Below, piece by piece: positions 39,352 through 48,068 of a stretch of DNA of 64,000 nt (positions are counted from its first letter, which is position 1; each line of letters opens with the position of its first letter). The stretch covers positions 62,001-126,000 of the forward strand of contig JAFWRQ010000014.1 of NCBI GenBank assembly GCA_017519865.1. Reading direction: 5' to 3'. Position numbers and translations under genes: made by a program. Source of the DNA: Bacteroidales bacterium. Lineage in GTDB: Bacteria; Bacteroidota; Bacteroidia; Bacteroidales; UBA932. The notes beneath the pieces are model-generated. The model was not told the origin of the DNA. It made no database searches and saw only the letters and a list, made by a program, of their open reading frames with translations.

Positions 39352-40338
39352 ATGGAAAAGAAGAAGAATTACAATCTCATCATAGGGATTGCGGCCCTTG
39401 TGGCCATAGTACTGATAATCGCATTCGTGGGATATCTTGTGAGCAAACCCAAGCCGCACGTCATCCAGGGTGAGGCTGAAGCTACAGAGTACCGCATCTC
39501 CTGCATGGTCCCCGGCCATGTCACAGAGCTGTACTGCCGTGAGGGACAGACAGTGAGCAAGGGCGATACCGTCGCATTCATCGACTCGCCGCAGGTGCGC
39601 GCCAAGCTGGCGCAGGCACAGGCCGCGCGCAGCGCCGCCCAGGCGCAGAGCGCCAAGGCGCGCAACGGCGCCCGCCAGGAGCAGATAGCCGGCGCCTACG
39701 AGCTCTGGCAGCAGGCCCTCGTGCAGGAGGACGTGATGAAAAAGTCCTTCGAGCGCGTCCAGAGCCTCTATGACCAGAAAGTCATAGCGGCGCAGAAGTA
39801 CGACGAGACTAAGGCCAAGTACGATGCCGCCGTCGCCCAGGCAAAGGCTGCCAAGAGCCAGTACGACATGGCAGTGAACGGCGCCCGTTCTGAGGACAAG
39901 GCCGCTGCCGCGGCCCTGGTCCGTCAGGCCGAGGGCGCCATCCAGGAGGTCGACTCCTACCTGGAGCAGCTCTACCTCACCGCTCCCGCGGACGGCGTCA
40001 TTTCCAATATCTATCCCAAGCAGGGTGAACTTGTCGGAGAAGGCTCCCCGGTCATGACCGTCACCGACCTCTCCGACATCTGGTTCACCTTCAATATCCG
40101 TGAAGACCAGCTCCACGGGATGAACGTCGGCGACGAGCTCACCGTCAGCGTCCCCGCCCTTGAAGGAGTCCGGCTCAAGGCCACCGTCAACTACATGGCC
40201 GTCCGCGAGTCCTACGCCACCTGGAAGGCCACCAAGGAGACCGACCTGTACGATGCCAAGACCTTCGAGGTCAGGGCTGTCCCTTCCGAGTCCGTCCAAG
40301 GCCTGCGCCCGGGTATGACCGTCCTTGTAGTGAAATGA
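39352..40338 (+). CDS. HlyD-family periplasmic adaptor
   Basis: A 328-residue membrane fusion protein. One N-terminal transmembrane helix (LIIGIAALVAIVLIIAFVGY), a split biotinyl-lipoyl domain (VPGHVTELYCREGQTVSKGD and APADGVISNIYPKQGELVGE), a long Ala/Gln/Lys-rich coiled-coil hairpin between them (about residues 80-200), then a beta-barrel. It links inner membrane permeases to the TolC protein. It starts 11 bases after the TolC gene. Confidence 0.93.
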   Translation: MEKKKNYNLIIGIAALVAIVLIIAFVGYLVSKPKPHVIQGEAEATEYRISCMVPGHVTELYCREGQTVSKGDTVAFIDSPQVRAKLAQAQAARSAAQAQSAKARNGARQEQIAGAYELWQQALVQEDVMKKSFERVQSLYDQKVIAAQKYDETKAKYDAAVAQAKAAKSQYDMAVNGARSEDKAAAAALVRQAEGAIQEVDSYLEQLYLTAPADGVISNIYPKQGELVGEGSPVMTVTDLSDIWFTFNIREDQLHGMNVGDELTVSVPALEGVRLKATVNYMAVRESYATWKATKETDLYDAKTFEVRAVPSESVQGLRPGMTVLVVK

Positions 40339-40342
40339 CATT

Positions 40343-41512
40343 ATGACATTCTCCGAGAAAATATGGAACGTCGTCCGGCGCGAGGTCCGGATATGGGTCC
40401 GCAGGCCTATCTACATAGTGGGCTCCGTGTTCGTGATGGCGTTCTGCACATTCTTCTACCTGTCCTTCCTGAAGGACGGCGTACCCTCCGACGTTCTCAT
40501 TGCGGTGGTTGACCTGGACGGCTCGTCCACCTCGCGTGAGTTCTGCCGGCAGCTCGACGCCACGCAGCTCGGAAAGGTCGTCCATTACGACGACTTCGCT
40601 TCCGCCCGCTTCGACATGCAGGGCGGGCGGGTGACATCCGTCTGCGTCATCCCCGAAGGCTTCAACCGCGACATCCAGGCCCAGCGCCAGCCCACGATGA
40701 GCTTCTACATCAACGGACTGTACTTCCTCGGCGGTTCGCTCGCCTGGAAGGACTTGCTGACGATGGTCAATCTCACGGCCGGCGCGGTACAGCGCGAGGT
40801 CCTGAGGATGCAAGGCGTGCCCGAGAGTACGATAATGGGACAGCTCAGACCGGTGGATATCGATATCCACCAGATCGGAAACCCTACCATGAACTACGGT
40901 GCGTACCTCGCCAACATGATGATCCCCGGCATGCTGCAGATGGTCGTCATCATCCTGCTCATCTACTCCTTGGGAACGGAGCTCAAGTACGGCACCAGCC
41001 GCCATTTGCTCCAGACGGTGGACGGCGACATCTATGCTGCGGTCAGCGGCAAGGTTGCGCTCTATACGCTCCTGTTCACCCTCATCGGATGGAGCATCGA
41101 GGTGATCCTGTATAAATGGATGCATTTCCCGCTGGCGGGCCGTCTGGGCCAGATGATGCTGGCCTGCTTCCTGCTGGTGCTGGCCTCCGAGGCGGTGGCG
41201 GTACTCATCATCGGCTGCGTGCCGGTGTGCCGCTTCGCCCTTAGCATCGGCGCGCTTTACAGCGTGCTGGGCCTCTCCCTGACGGGCTTCACCCTGCCGG
41301 TCGAGGCCATGCCCGCAGGGCTCCGCGGCCTTACCATGATGTATCCGTTGCGCTACTACTACGAGATGTACGTGCAGTGCGGCGTCTTCGGCAGCGGCTT
41401 CGGGCAGTGGTACATCTACGTTGTTGCGCTGCTTCTCTTCTGCTTCCTGCCGTTCCTGGTACTCAGGCGCCTGAAGCATGCGTACGAATATCTAGATTAC
41501 GAGAGGAATTAG
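40343..41512 (+). CDS. ABC-2 type export permease (first of two)
   Basis: A 389-residue permease with an N-terminal helix, a large periplasmic domain (VDLDGSSTSREFCRQLDATQ) and five or six C-terminal helices, the architecture of YhhJ/YbhS ABC-2 transporters. The ABC-2 signature region is near LTGFTLPVEAMPAGLRGLTM. It starts four bases after the HlyD gene. No ATPase subunit is encoded in the operon. Substrate unknown; drugs or lipids are exported by relatives. Confidence 0.9.
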   Translation: MTFSEKIWNVVRREVRIWVRRPIYIVGSVFVMAFCTFFYLSFLKDGVPSDVLIAVVDLDGSSTSREFCRQLDATQLGKVVHYDDFASARFDMQGGRVTSVCVIPEGFNRDIQAQRQPTMSFYINGLYFLGGSLAWKDLLTMVNLTAGAVQREVLRMQGVPESTIMGQLRPVDIDIHQIGNPTMNYGAYLANMMIPGMLQMVVIILLIYSLGTELKYGTSRHLLQTVDGDIYAAVSGKVALYTLLFTLIGWSIEVILYKWMHFPLAGRLGQMMLACFLLVLASEAVAVLIIGCVPVCRFALSIGALYSVLGLSLTGFTLPVEAMPAGLRGLTMMYPLRYYYEMYVQCGVFGSGFGQWYIYVVALLLFCFLPFLVLRRLKHAYEYLDYERN

Positions 41513-41515
41513 ACG

Positions 41516-42796
41516 ATGAAAGAGACTTATGCAAGGAAATGGCTCAGGGACGCCCTGGGCATCTTCAACCTCGAACTCGGGCGGCTGCTGCGGGACGGAG
41601 GAGTGATGATCATCTTCGTCGTAGCAGGTTTCCTTTACCCGATACTTTACAATTTCGTGTACAAGAACGGCGTGCTGGAGGACACTCCCATAGCCGTCGT
41701 GGACGATGCCGATTGCTCCGACTCCCGCAGGATGATCCGGGAAATGGACGCAACCCGCGAGATAGACATCGCATACCGCTGCACCGACATGCAGCAGGCC
41801 CGCGGCCTTTTCCAGGAAAGGAAGGTCAATGGCATCATATACTTCCCGGAGGATTTCGGCGAGAGGCTCGCCGGGGAGCAGACCGCCGTATTCAGCATCT
41901 ACGCCGACATGAGCAGCTTCCTCTACTACAAGAACCTCCTCATGGGCTCGGAGTTCGTGATGCTGCACGAGATAAACAATATCAAGGTGGAGCGTTTCCG
42001 CTTCGACGGGCTGACCGACCAGCAGGCCGATGCTTCCGTGAACACGGTGCTCTACGACGACAACAACCCCTGGAACCGTGCTTTCTCCTACAGCATTTTC
42101 CTCATCTCGGCCATCCTGATGCTCATCATCCAGCAGGTGATGTTCTACGGGATGAGCATGTCGGTGGGTACCATGAGGGAGGAGAACCGGAGTTTCGCCT
42201 CGCTGCCTGATACGCTCTCCGGCCACGGAGTGGGCCGTGTCGTACTCGGCCGCGGCGCGGTGTACTGGCTCCTGTTCATGATCATCGGCATCTACGTGGG
42301 GCTCATTGTTCCGGCCATGTTCGGATTCCCGCAGCGCGGAAGCTTCCGGGACATCATGGTGCTGCTGATGATCTTCGTCACGGTGTGCGTGTTCTTCTGC
42401 ATGAGCTGGAGCACTCTCGTGACAAGGCGCGAGTCGGCTTTCATCCTTTTCCTGTTCATGTCGCCGGTGTGCATCTTCCTTACGGGCTGCAGCTGGCCGG
42501 CCACGGCTTTCCCGGCCTTCTGGAAGTGGTTCTCGTACCTGTTCCCTTCCACCTTCGGCTGCCAGGCCTTCATCAACCTGAACACCGCCGGGGCTGACCT
42601 TGAAATAGTCGCGCCGCAGCTCAGGGCCCTGTGCATTCAGGGCATCGTCTACTTCGTCGTGGCGTGCGGAGCGGTCTATGTCGAGAATTTCGTCATCAAG
42701 CGCAAGGACCGCATCGACGAGGTGCGCAAGGGGATGGAACAGCGCATAGAACAGCGCATCGAGCGCCGCATCGGGGCCGGTAAGACTCAAATTTGA
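41516..42796 (+). CDS. ABC-2 type export permease (second of two)
   Basis: A 426-residue paralog of the preceding permease, with the same layout: N-terminal helix, periplasmic domain beginning PIAVVDDADCSDSRRMIREM, then six helices ending LTGCSWPATAFPAFWKWFSY and LFPST. The C-terminal tail is charged (EQRIEQRIERRIG repeats), predicting a cytoplasmic helix. The two permeases probably form a heterodimer. It starts three bases after the first permease and is the last gene of the operon. Confidence 0.9.
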   Translation: MKETYARKWLRDALGIFNLELGRLLRDGGVMIIFVVAGFLYPILYNFVYKNGVLEDTPIAVVDDADCSDSRRMIREMDATREIDIAYRCTDMQQARGLFQERKVNGIIYFPEDFGERLAGEQTAVFSIYADMSSFLYYKNLLMGSEFVMLHEINNIKVERFRFDGLTDQQADASVNTVLYDDNNPWNRAFSYSIFLISAILMLIIQQVMFYGMSMSVGTMREENRSFASLPDTLSGHGVGRVVLGRGAVYWLLFMIIGIYVGLIVPAMFGFPQRGSFRDIMVLLMIFVTVCVFFCMSWSTLVTRRESAFILFLFMSPVCIFLTGCSWPATAFPAFWKWFSYLFPSTFGCQAFINLNTAGADLEIVAPQLRALCIQGIVYFVVACGAVYVENFVIKRKDRIDEVRKGMEQRIEQRIERRIGAGKTQI

Positions 42797-42833
42797 GAAA
42801 AAACGCCTTATTTCTATAAATTTTTTGTAAATT

Positions 42834-42867
42834 CGTGGGCTATTGGACTTTTGTCCGAATGCCCGCG
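42834..42867 (+). promoter_or_regulatory. Leader hairpin upstream of the MFS transporter
   Basis: CGTGGGC (42834-42840) faces GCCCGCG (42861-42867), and inside them ATTGGAC-TTTT-GTCCGAAT forms a tight tetraloop hairpin. The whole 34 bases folds as one long interrupted stem ending 24 bases before the ATG. It could affect mRNA stability or translation. Not followed by a T-tract, so it is not a terminator. Confidence 0.5.
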
Positions 42868-42890
42868 ATTACTCTTAACACTTAAAGAAT

Positions 42891-44207
42891 ATGGCAAAGA
42901 AAAGTACCAATCTTGTGGCAGTCATCACGATGTTCTTCCTCTTCGCGATGATTGCGTTCGTAACCAACATGGCAGCCCCTGTTGGCAACATCTGGACAAT
43001 GGACGACGCTGTGGGCAACAACCCTGCACTCGGTTTCATGGGCAACTTCATGAACTTCCTGGCATACCTCTTCATGGGTATCCCTGCCGGTAACATGCTG
43101 ACAAAGGTTGGCTACAAGAAGACTGCTCTGATCGCCATCGCAGTAGGTATTGTCGGTCTGCTTATCCAGTACGTATCCGGCTTCAGCTCCGGTATCCCCG
43201 GCTTCAGCATCTACCTTCTCGGCGCATTCGTCTGCGGCCTCTGCGTATGTATGCTGAACACTGTCGTCAACCCGATGCTCAACCTCATCGGCGGTGGCGG
43301 CACCAAGGGTAACCAGCTGCTCCAGCTGGGCGGCGCCTGCAATTCCCTCGCCGGAACCATTGCTCCGATCATGGTCGGCTCCTATGTGGGTTCCATCACC
43401 AAGACCACCAAGATCACCGAGGTCAGCCCCATGCTGTTCGGCGCCATCGCCATCTTCGTCGTAGCATTCATCGTCATCTATTTCGCCAAGATCCAGGAGC
43501 CTCATCAGAGGAAGGCTGAAGTCTCTGCCGTCAAGGATGAGCACAGCCCTTGGAGCTTCCGTCACTTCGTGATGGGCGCCATCGCCATCTTCTGCTATGT
43601 CGGCATGGAGGTCGGTATCCCCAACACCTTCGGTAACTTCCTGGGCAAGGAGGTGAACTTCAACCTGTTCGATCCCGCCAACTCAGCCAATGCCGCCGCC
43701 ATCATCGGTGGTATGACCGGCCTCTACTGGCTGCTGATGCTGGTCGGCCGTCTGACCTCCGGCTTCATCAGCGGAAAGATCTCCAGCCGCACCCAGCTGC
43801 TCTTCGTCTCCTGCGTCGGTATCGTCCTGGTACTCATCTCCATGATCGTCCCTGCCTCCACCGGCGTTTCCATGGTCGGTTTCAGCAACGGTTCGTTCGC
43901 GATCAACAACGTGCCTCTCTTCACCGTATTCCTCGTGCTGATGGGTCTCTGCACCTCCATCATGTGGGGCTGCATCTTCAACCTTGCAACCGAAGGCCTT
44001 GGCAAGTATACTGAGAAGGCATCCGGTATCTTCATGATGATGGTCGTCGGCGGCGGTATCCTCCCCCTGATCCAGAACTCCATCGTAGGCACCAGCATCG
44101 CTTCGCTGCGTATCAGCTACATAATCGTGATCGCCGTGCTTGTGTACATGGTCTTCTATGCACTCATCGGCAGCAAGAACGTCAACAAGGACATCCCCGT
44201 AGATTAA
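42891..44207 (+). CDS. MFS sugar transporter (FucP/GluP-like)
   Basis: A 438-residue protein with twelve predicted membrane helices. The N-terminus (LVAVITMFFLFAMIAFVTNM), YLFMGIPAGNMLTKVGYKKT, and GLYWLLMLVGRLTSGFISGK are typical of the FucP/GluP group of proton-sugar symporters. The gene directly after it encodes a ROK sugar kinase, so uptake and phosphorylation of glucose or a related hexose are probably coupled. Codons are strongly C-biased and regular, suggesting high expression. Confidence 0.87.
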   Translation: MAKKSTNLVAVITMFFLFAMIAFVTNMAAPVGNIWTMDDAVGNNPALGFMGNFMNFLAYLFMGIPAGNMLTKVGYKKTALIAIAVGIVGLLIQYVSGFSSGIPGFSIYLLGAFVCGLCVCMLNTVVNPMLNLIGGGGTKGNQLLQLGGACNSLAGTIAPIMVGSYVGSITKTTKITEVSPMLFGAIAIFVVAFIVIYFAKIQEPHQRKAEVSAVKDEHSPWSFRHFVMGAIAIFCYVGMEVGIPNTFGNFLGKEVNFNLFDPANSANAAAIIGGMTGLYWLLMLVGRLTSGFISGKISSRTQLLFVSCVGIVLVLISMIVPASTGVSMVGFSNGSFAINNVPLFTVFLVLMGLCTSIMWGCIFNLATEGLGKYTEKASGIFMMMVVGGGILPLIQNSIVGTSIASLRISYIIVIAVLVYMVFYALIGSKNVNKDIPVD

Positions 44208-44232
44208 TCACAGACACTAATTGATAACCACA

Positions 44233-45207
44233 ATGGAAGAGAATAAAGAGAAACAGTACGTCGTTGGTATCGACGTAGGAGGCCAGACCTCCAAACTCGG
44301 CGTCGTCGACGCCCGTGGCACCGTCCTCGCACAGACCATCATCCGTACCGACGTGTACGGTGACGATGCGGATGCATTCCTCGAGGCCCTCGCCAATGCC
44401 GTCAAAGGCATTATCAAGGAAGCCGGAAAGGAAGGCGAGATCCGTGGAGTCGGCGTAGGCGCCCCGAATGGAAACTATTATACCGGCGAGGTCGCTTATG
44501 CACCGAACCTCGCCTGGGCGGCCAAGAAGTCCGTCAAGTTCTCCGCGATACTTTCCAAGAAACTCGGAGGACTCCCCGTCAGCCTGACCAATGACGCCAA
44601 TGCCGCCGCTGTCGGCGAAATGACCTACGGCGCCGCCAGGGGTATGAAGAATTTCATCATGATCACCCTCGGTACCGGTGTCGGAAGCGGCATCGTGATC
44701 GACGGCAAGGTCGTCTACGGCCATGACGGTTTCGCAGGTGAGCTCGGCCACACCACGGTCGTGCGCAACAACGGCCGTACCTGCGGCTGCGGACGCACCG
44801 GCTGCCTCGAGGCCTACTGCTCCGCCATCGGCGTCGCCAGGACCGCCCGCGAGTGGCTGGAGGCTTCCGACGAGCCTTCGCTGCTCCGCGACATCGAGAA
44901 CATCACCTCCAAGGACGTCTACGAGGCGGCCAAGAGGGGCGATGCCCTCGCCATCCGCATCTTCGACTACACCGGCACCATCCTTGGCCGCAAGTTCGCG
45001 GACTTCATCGCTTTCAGCGCTCCGGAGGCCATCGTCCTCTTCGGCGGCCTCGCCCGCTCCAAGGAGTTCCTGTATGAGCCTATGATGAAGGCGATGAACG
45101 ACAATGTCCTCAAGATTTGGAAGGACAAGGTCAAGATCGTGTTCTCCCAGCTCAAGGAGTCCGACGCCGCCATCCTCGGCGCCTCCGCCCTTGCGTGGGA
45201 GCTTTAA
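44233..45207 (+). CDS. ROK-family sugar kinase (probable glucokinase)
   Basis: A 324-residue kinase. ATP-binding DxGG motif as VGIDVGGQTSKLGVVD at about residues 11-26, GAPNGNYYTGEV, TNDANAAAVGEM, the ROK signature around ITLGTGVGSGIVI...GFAGELGHTT with the catalytic Asp/His region, and zinc-binding CGCGRTGCLEAYCS. It phosphorylates hexose, most likely glucose, to the 6-phosphate. The ATG at 44233 is preferred over a TTG four codons upstream. It lies 25 bases after the transporter gene. Confidence 0.9.
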   Translation: MEENKEKQYVVGIDVGGQTSKLGVVDARGTVLAQTIIRTDVYGDDADAFLEALANAVKGIIKEAGKEGEIRGVGVGAPNGNYYTGEVAYAPNLAWAAKKSVKFSAILSKKLGGLPVSLTNDANAAAVGEMTYGAARGMKNFIMITLGTGVGSGIVIDGKVVYGHDGFAGELGHTTVVRNNGRTCGCGRTGCLEAYCSAIGVARTAREWLEASDEPSLLRDIENITSKDVYEAAKRGDALAIRIFDYTGTILGRKFADFIAFSAPEAIVLFGGLARSKEFLYEPMMKAMNDNVLKIWKDKVKIVFSQLKESDAAILGASALAWEL

Positions 45208-45234
45208 CGGATCCAACAAAAAAACGATATTGAA

Positions 45235-46008
45235 ATGAAAGCAAGAAAATTCCTGATCGTAGCCCTCGCCTTGAGCGTGGCTACCGTAGCATGTTCACAG
45301 AACAACACCAAACTTCCCGACGGCACTGATGCAAAGGCTCTCCTCCCTTCCAAGGCCCAGGTCGACTCCGTTAGCTACCTCCTCGGTATCAATTTCGGAA
45401 GCTTCCTCAAGTCCTACAACTTCGGAGAGGACCTCAACTATGCCCAGATGAAGGAAGGTATGGTCGATTTCCTCAAGGCCGAGGGCAACCAGAACGATCC
45501 CGAGTTCGTCAACCAGTTCAAGGTCAACCCCGAACTGATGAACGACCTCTTCAACAGTTTCCTCGAGAAGCGCAACGACTATCTCATGGCGCTCAACCTC
45601 GCAAAGGAGAATTCCTTCCTCGCTGCCAACGCCAAGAAAGACGGCGTCCAGACCACCGACAGCGGTCTGCAGTACAAGATCATCGAGGCTGGCAACTCCG
45701 TCAAGCCGGGTCCCCAGGACACCGTCCTGGTGCGCTATAAGGGTACCCTCATCGACGGTACCGTGTTCGACGAGGTCGACGCTGAGTCCGAGCCCATCAG
45801 GCTCACCCTCGACCGCGTGATCTCCGGCTGGACCGAAGGTCTTCAGCTCATCGGAGAGGGCGGAAAGGCCCAGCTCTATATCCCTTCCGAACTTGGCTAT
45901 GGCGCCAACGGAAGCGGCAGCATCGAGCCCAACTCCACCCTCATCTTCGATGTGGAGCTCGTCCAGGTTTTCCCTTACATCGACCCCAAGATCGATCCTG
46001 AGAACTAA
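45235..46008 (+). CDS. Lipoprotein FKBP-type peptidyl-prolyl isomerase
   Basis: A 257-residue protein. Lipobox ATVACSQ with Cys20, so lipid-anchored. The N-terminal half is the FKBP_N dimerisation domain (SYLLGINFGSFLKSYNF), linked by a long helix to a C-terminal FKBP domain: VLVRYKGTLIDGTVFDEVDA, WTEGLQLIGEGGKAQLYIPS and YGANGSGSIEPNSTLIFDVE. It resembles FkpA/Mip and is expected to act as a periplasmic foldase or chaperone. It is separated from the ROK gene by 27 bases and followed after three bases by a DUF3127 gene. Confidence 0.92.
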   Translation: MKARKFLIVALALSVATVACSQNNTKLPDGTDAKALLPSKAQVDSVSYLLGINFGSFLKSYNFGEDLNYAQMKEGMVDFLKAEGNQNDPEFVNQFKVNPELMNDLFNSFLEKRNDYLMALNLAKENSFLAANAKKDGVQTTDSGLQYKIIEAGNSVKPGPQDTVLVRYKGTLIDGTVFDEVDAESEPIRLTLDRVISGWTEGLQLIGEGGKAQLYIPSELGYGANGSGSIEPNSTLIFDVELVQVFPYIDPKIDPEN

Positions 46009-46011
46009 GCC

Positions 46012-46443
46012 ATGACACTCGATCTCGAAGGAAGGATCAAGACGAAACTGCCGGCCCAGGGCGGGACAAGTGCCCGCGGAGCCTGGGTCAGGCAGGATTT
46101 CGTCGTGGAGTACCAGGACGGGAACTTTATGTCCGAAGCCTGTTTCTCCGCGTGGGGACAGGAGCGGGTAGACGAACTCGCCCGTTTCCAGGAGGGGGAT
46201 TCCGTCAAGGTTTCCTTCAATGTCCGGGCACGCGAGTACGGCGGACGCTGGTACAACGACCTCCGTGTGTGGAGACTCTCCGCCGCCGGTGCGCCGCAGG
46301 CCCAGACCGCCCCGCGGGTGGCTCCGCAGGCTGCTCCTCAGGCTGTTCAGCCTTCTCAGGCGCCTGCTTTCACCGCTCCGGCCCCGACCATCGACGATAT
46401 GCCGATAGACATCGGGACGGGCGAGGACGACCTTCCGTTCTAG
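46012..46443 (+). CDS. DUF3127 (OB-fold, SSB-like) protein
   Basis: A 143-residue protein. The first 90 residues match DUF3127: LEGRIKTKLPAQGGTSARGA, WVRQDFVVEY, FSAWGQERVDELARFQEGD and YGGRWYNDLRVWRL. The C-terminal 50 residues are an Ala/Pro/Gln-rich linker ending in an acidic DDLPF-type tail, as in single-stranded DNA-binding proteins (SSB tail DDDIPF). Role in DNA metabolism is inference. Its stop overlaps miaA on the other strand by four bases. Confidence 0.85.
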   Translation: MTLDLEGRIKTKLPAQGGTSARGAWVRQDFVVEYQDGNFMSEACFSAWGQERVDELARFQEGDSVKVSFNVRAREYGGRWYNDLRVWRLSAAGAPQAQTAPRVAPQAAPQAVQPSQAPAFTAPAPTIDDMPIDIGTGEDDLPF

Positions 46444-47303
46444 ATCTCCAGCCAGCGTATCGAGGCGTCGCGACGCCACCAGGTGAGCTGGCGCTTTGCA
46501 TAATGGCGGGTGTTCCGCTGAATGAGGCTGATGGTCCAGTCGAGGCTCACCGCCCCGTCCAGATAATCGAAAACCTCCTTATAACCAACAGTCTGAAGTG
46601 CAGTCAGCCGGCGATATTCCGCCAGTGACTGCACTTCCTCTATCAGTCCGTCGTCGACCATCTTCACGACGCGGCGGTTGATGCGGTCGTAAAGGACTTC
46701 CCTAGGCCTTGTCAGTCCTATCTTCTCTATCTCGAAATCCCTCACCGGCGCGGCGGAAGGCTCCTTGAACGATGAGTAAGGTTTCCCCGTGGTGAGGCAG
46801 ATCTCCACCGCACGGAATACGCGGTTGACGTTGGAGAGGTCCATCGTCGCGTACGCTTCCGGATCGAGTTTCGCGAGATCCTCCCGGAAAGGCTCCAGAC
46901 CCTCCCGGTCCAGTCGCTCCATCAGTGCTTTCCTTATAACGGGATCTGCTGTCGGGACGTGCCCGAGGCCGTTGCATACGGCGTCGATGTAGAACATCGA
47001 GCCTCCGGTCATCACCAGGGTCTCGTGTCCCTCGTCGAACAGCCTGGAGATCAGTTCCAGGGCCTCCGTCTCGTATATGCCTGCGGTGTAGTATTCCGTA
47101 ACCGACTTGGTGTGTATAAAGAAATGCTGCACGGCGGAAAGCTGTGCAGCCGAAGGGACTGCCGTCCCTATGGTCATTTCCTTGTAGATCTGGCGGGAGT
47201 CGCAGGAGATAATCGGCGAGCCGTACTTGAGCGCGAGGTCTATGCTGTAGTCCGTCTTGCCTACAGCGGTCGGTCCCAAAACGATGATCAGCTTCCTGCC
47301 CAC
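46440..47303 (-). CDS. miaA: tRNA dimethylallyltransferase (MiaA)
   Basis: A 287-residue enzyme that adds a dimethylallyl group to A37 of tRNAs reading UNN codons. P-loop VLGPTAVGKTDYSIDLA at about residues 8-24, SCDSRQIYKEMTIGTA (dimethylallyl-PP binding), TGGSMFYIDAVCNG, and C-terminal LQTVGYKEVFDYLDG and RNTRHYAKRQLTWWRRD. All are standard. It begins 11 bases past the stop of the pRiA4b ORF-3-like gene, so the two are likely co-transcribed. Confidence 0.95.
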   Translation of the reverse strand: MGRKLIIVLGPTAVGKTDYSIDLALKYGSPIISCDSRQIYKEMTIGTAVPSAAQLSAVQHFFIHTKSVTEYYTAGIYETEALELISRLFDEGHETLVMTGGSMFYIDAVCNGLGHVPTADPVIRKALMERLDREGLEPFREDLAKLDPEAYATMDLSNVNRVFRAVEICLTTGKPYSSFKEPSAAPVRDFEIEKIGLTRPREVLYDRINRRVVKMVDDGLIEEVQSLAEYRRLTALQTVGYKEVFDYLDGAVSLDWTISLIQRNTRHYAKRQLTWWRRDASIRWLEI

Positions 47304-47314
47304 GGCCGGAAGGA

Positions 47315-47947
47315 TCAGAGCGTAAGGTCCTCGCTGCCGTCGAAGATCTCCATCCCGTCTTCGTCGTCGCGGATGTTGTCTTCCTCCTCGTCTTCCTCGT
47401 CTTCTTCGTCACTGTCCATCGGCAGGTCGTCGTCGGAGTCGTCTTCGTCCTTGAGCGCGCTCAGGAGCGCGTCCAGGCTCTTCTTGCGGTTCCTGTCGCT
47501 CTCGCTGGGGAGGTGGCGCTGGTCGTCGGGAAGGTCCTCGAAGGCTATGTAGCCGTTCTCGAACTCGATGGGGTTGGGACCCTTGATGTCGGCGAGGACG
47601 GGGCAGCCTCTCTCCGATGCTCCCTCGACGATGCCCTCGAAACTTATGTTGACGCTTTTCTTGTTCGTAACGTCATAGAAATACACGAAGGATTTGATCC
47701 CTTTCTTCACCACGGAGGCGATGGTTATCTCATCCACGGCGCCGTTGCCCAGGTCGAAGAGTCCGTACCTGGCCACGACCGCGCCGGAGGCGTCGAAAGC
47801 CTTGAAGAGGATGAGCTGGTCCTGGGGAAACTCCATGTCCGACCTCATCTGCTTGTGGAAAGTATAGAGCGTGTTCTCTCCACTCAGGTGGTAGATCCTA
47901 TGAAAACCTTTGATACCCGTGAGGGTAACCTTGTATGAGTAAACCAT
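47315..47947 (-). CDS. pRiA4b ORF-3-like protein with acidic tail
   Basis: A 210-residue protein. It begins MVYSYKVTLTGIKGFHRIYH with the pattern LxGxxPxIxR-like of the plasmid pRiA4b ORF-3 family, followed by TLYTFHKQM and DQLILFKAFDASG. The C-terminal 60 residues are very acidic, with runs such as DEEDEEDEEEDN. The family has no established function; some copies are passengers of transposons, but Bacteroidota keep a chromosomal version. The ATG at 47947 follows the promoter; the frame start at 48145 does not. Confidence 0.8.
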   Translation of the reverse strand: MVYSYKVTLTGIKGFHRIYHLSGENTLYTFHKQMRSDMEFPQDQLILFKAFDASGAVVARYGLFDLGNGAVDEITIASVVKKGIKSFVYFYDVTNKKSVNISFEGIVEGASERGCPVLADIKGPNPIEFENGYIAFEDLPDDQRHLPSESDRNRKKSLDALLSALKDEDDSDDDLPMDSDEEDEEDEEEDNIRDDEDGMEIFDGSEDLTL

Positions 47948-47976
47948 AATCGTTAGTTTTCTTGCAATCCGTTGTC

Positions 47977-47984
47977 CAAAGGTA
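47977..47984 (-). promoter_or_regulatory. -7 box for the pRiA4b ORF-3-like gene and miaA
   Basis: Minus-strand TACCTTTG, 29 bases before the ATG at 47947. Confidence 0.65.
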
Positions 47985-48037
47985 CAAAATATTTCCACAC
48001 ACGCGTCACCGGAGTTGCAAATAAAGTACAAATTGAC

Positions 48038-48045
48038 TAAATTTG
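48038..48045 (+). promoter_or_regulatory. -7 box for the YigZ-family gene
   Basis: TAAATTTG, 23 bases before the ATG at 48069. It supports that start over a TTG at 48015. Confidence 0.65.
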
Positions 48046-48068
48046 AAAAAGCAACGGACTTCACCCAG

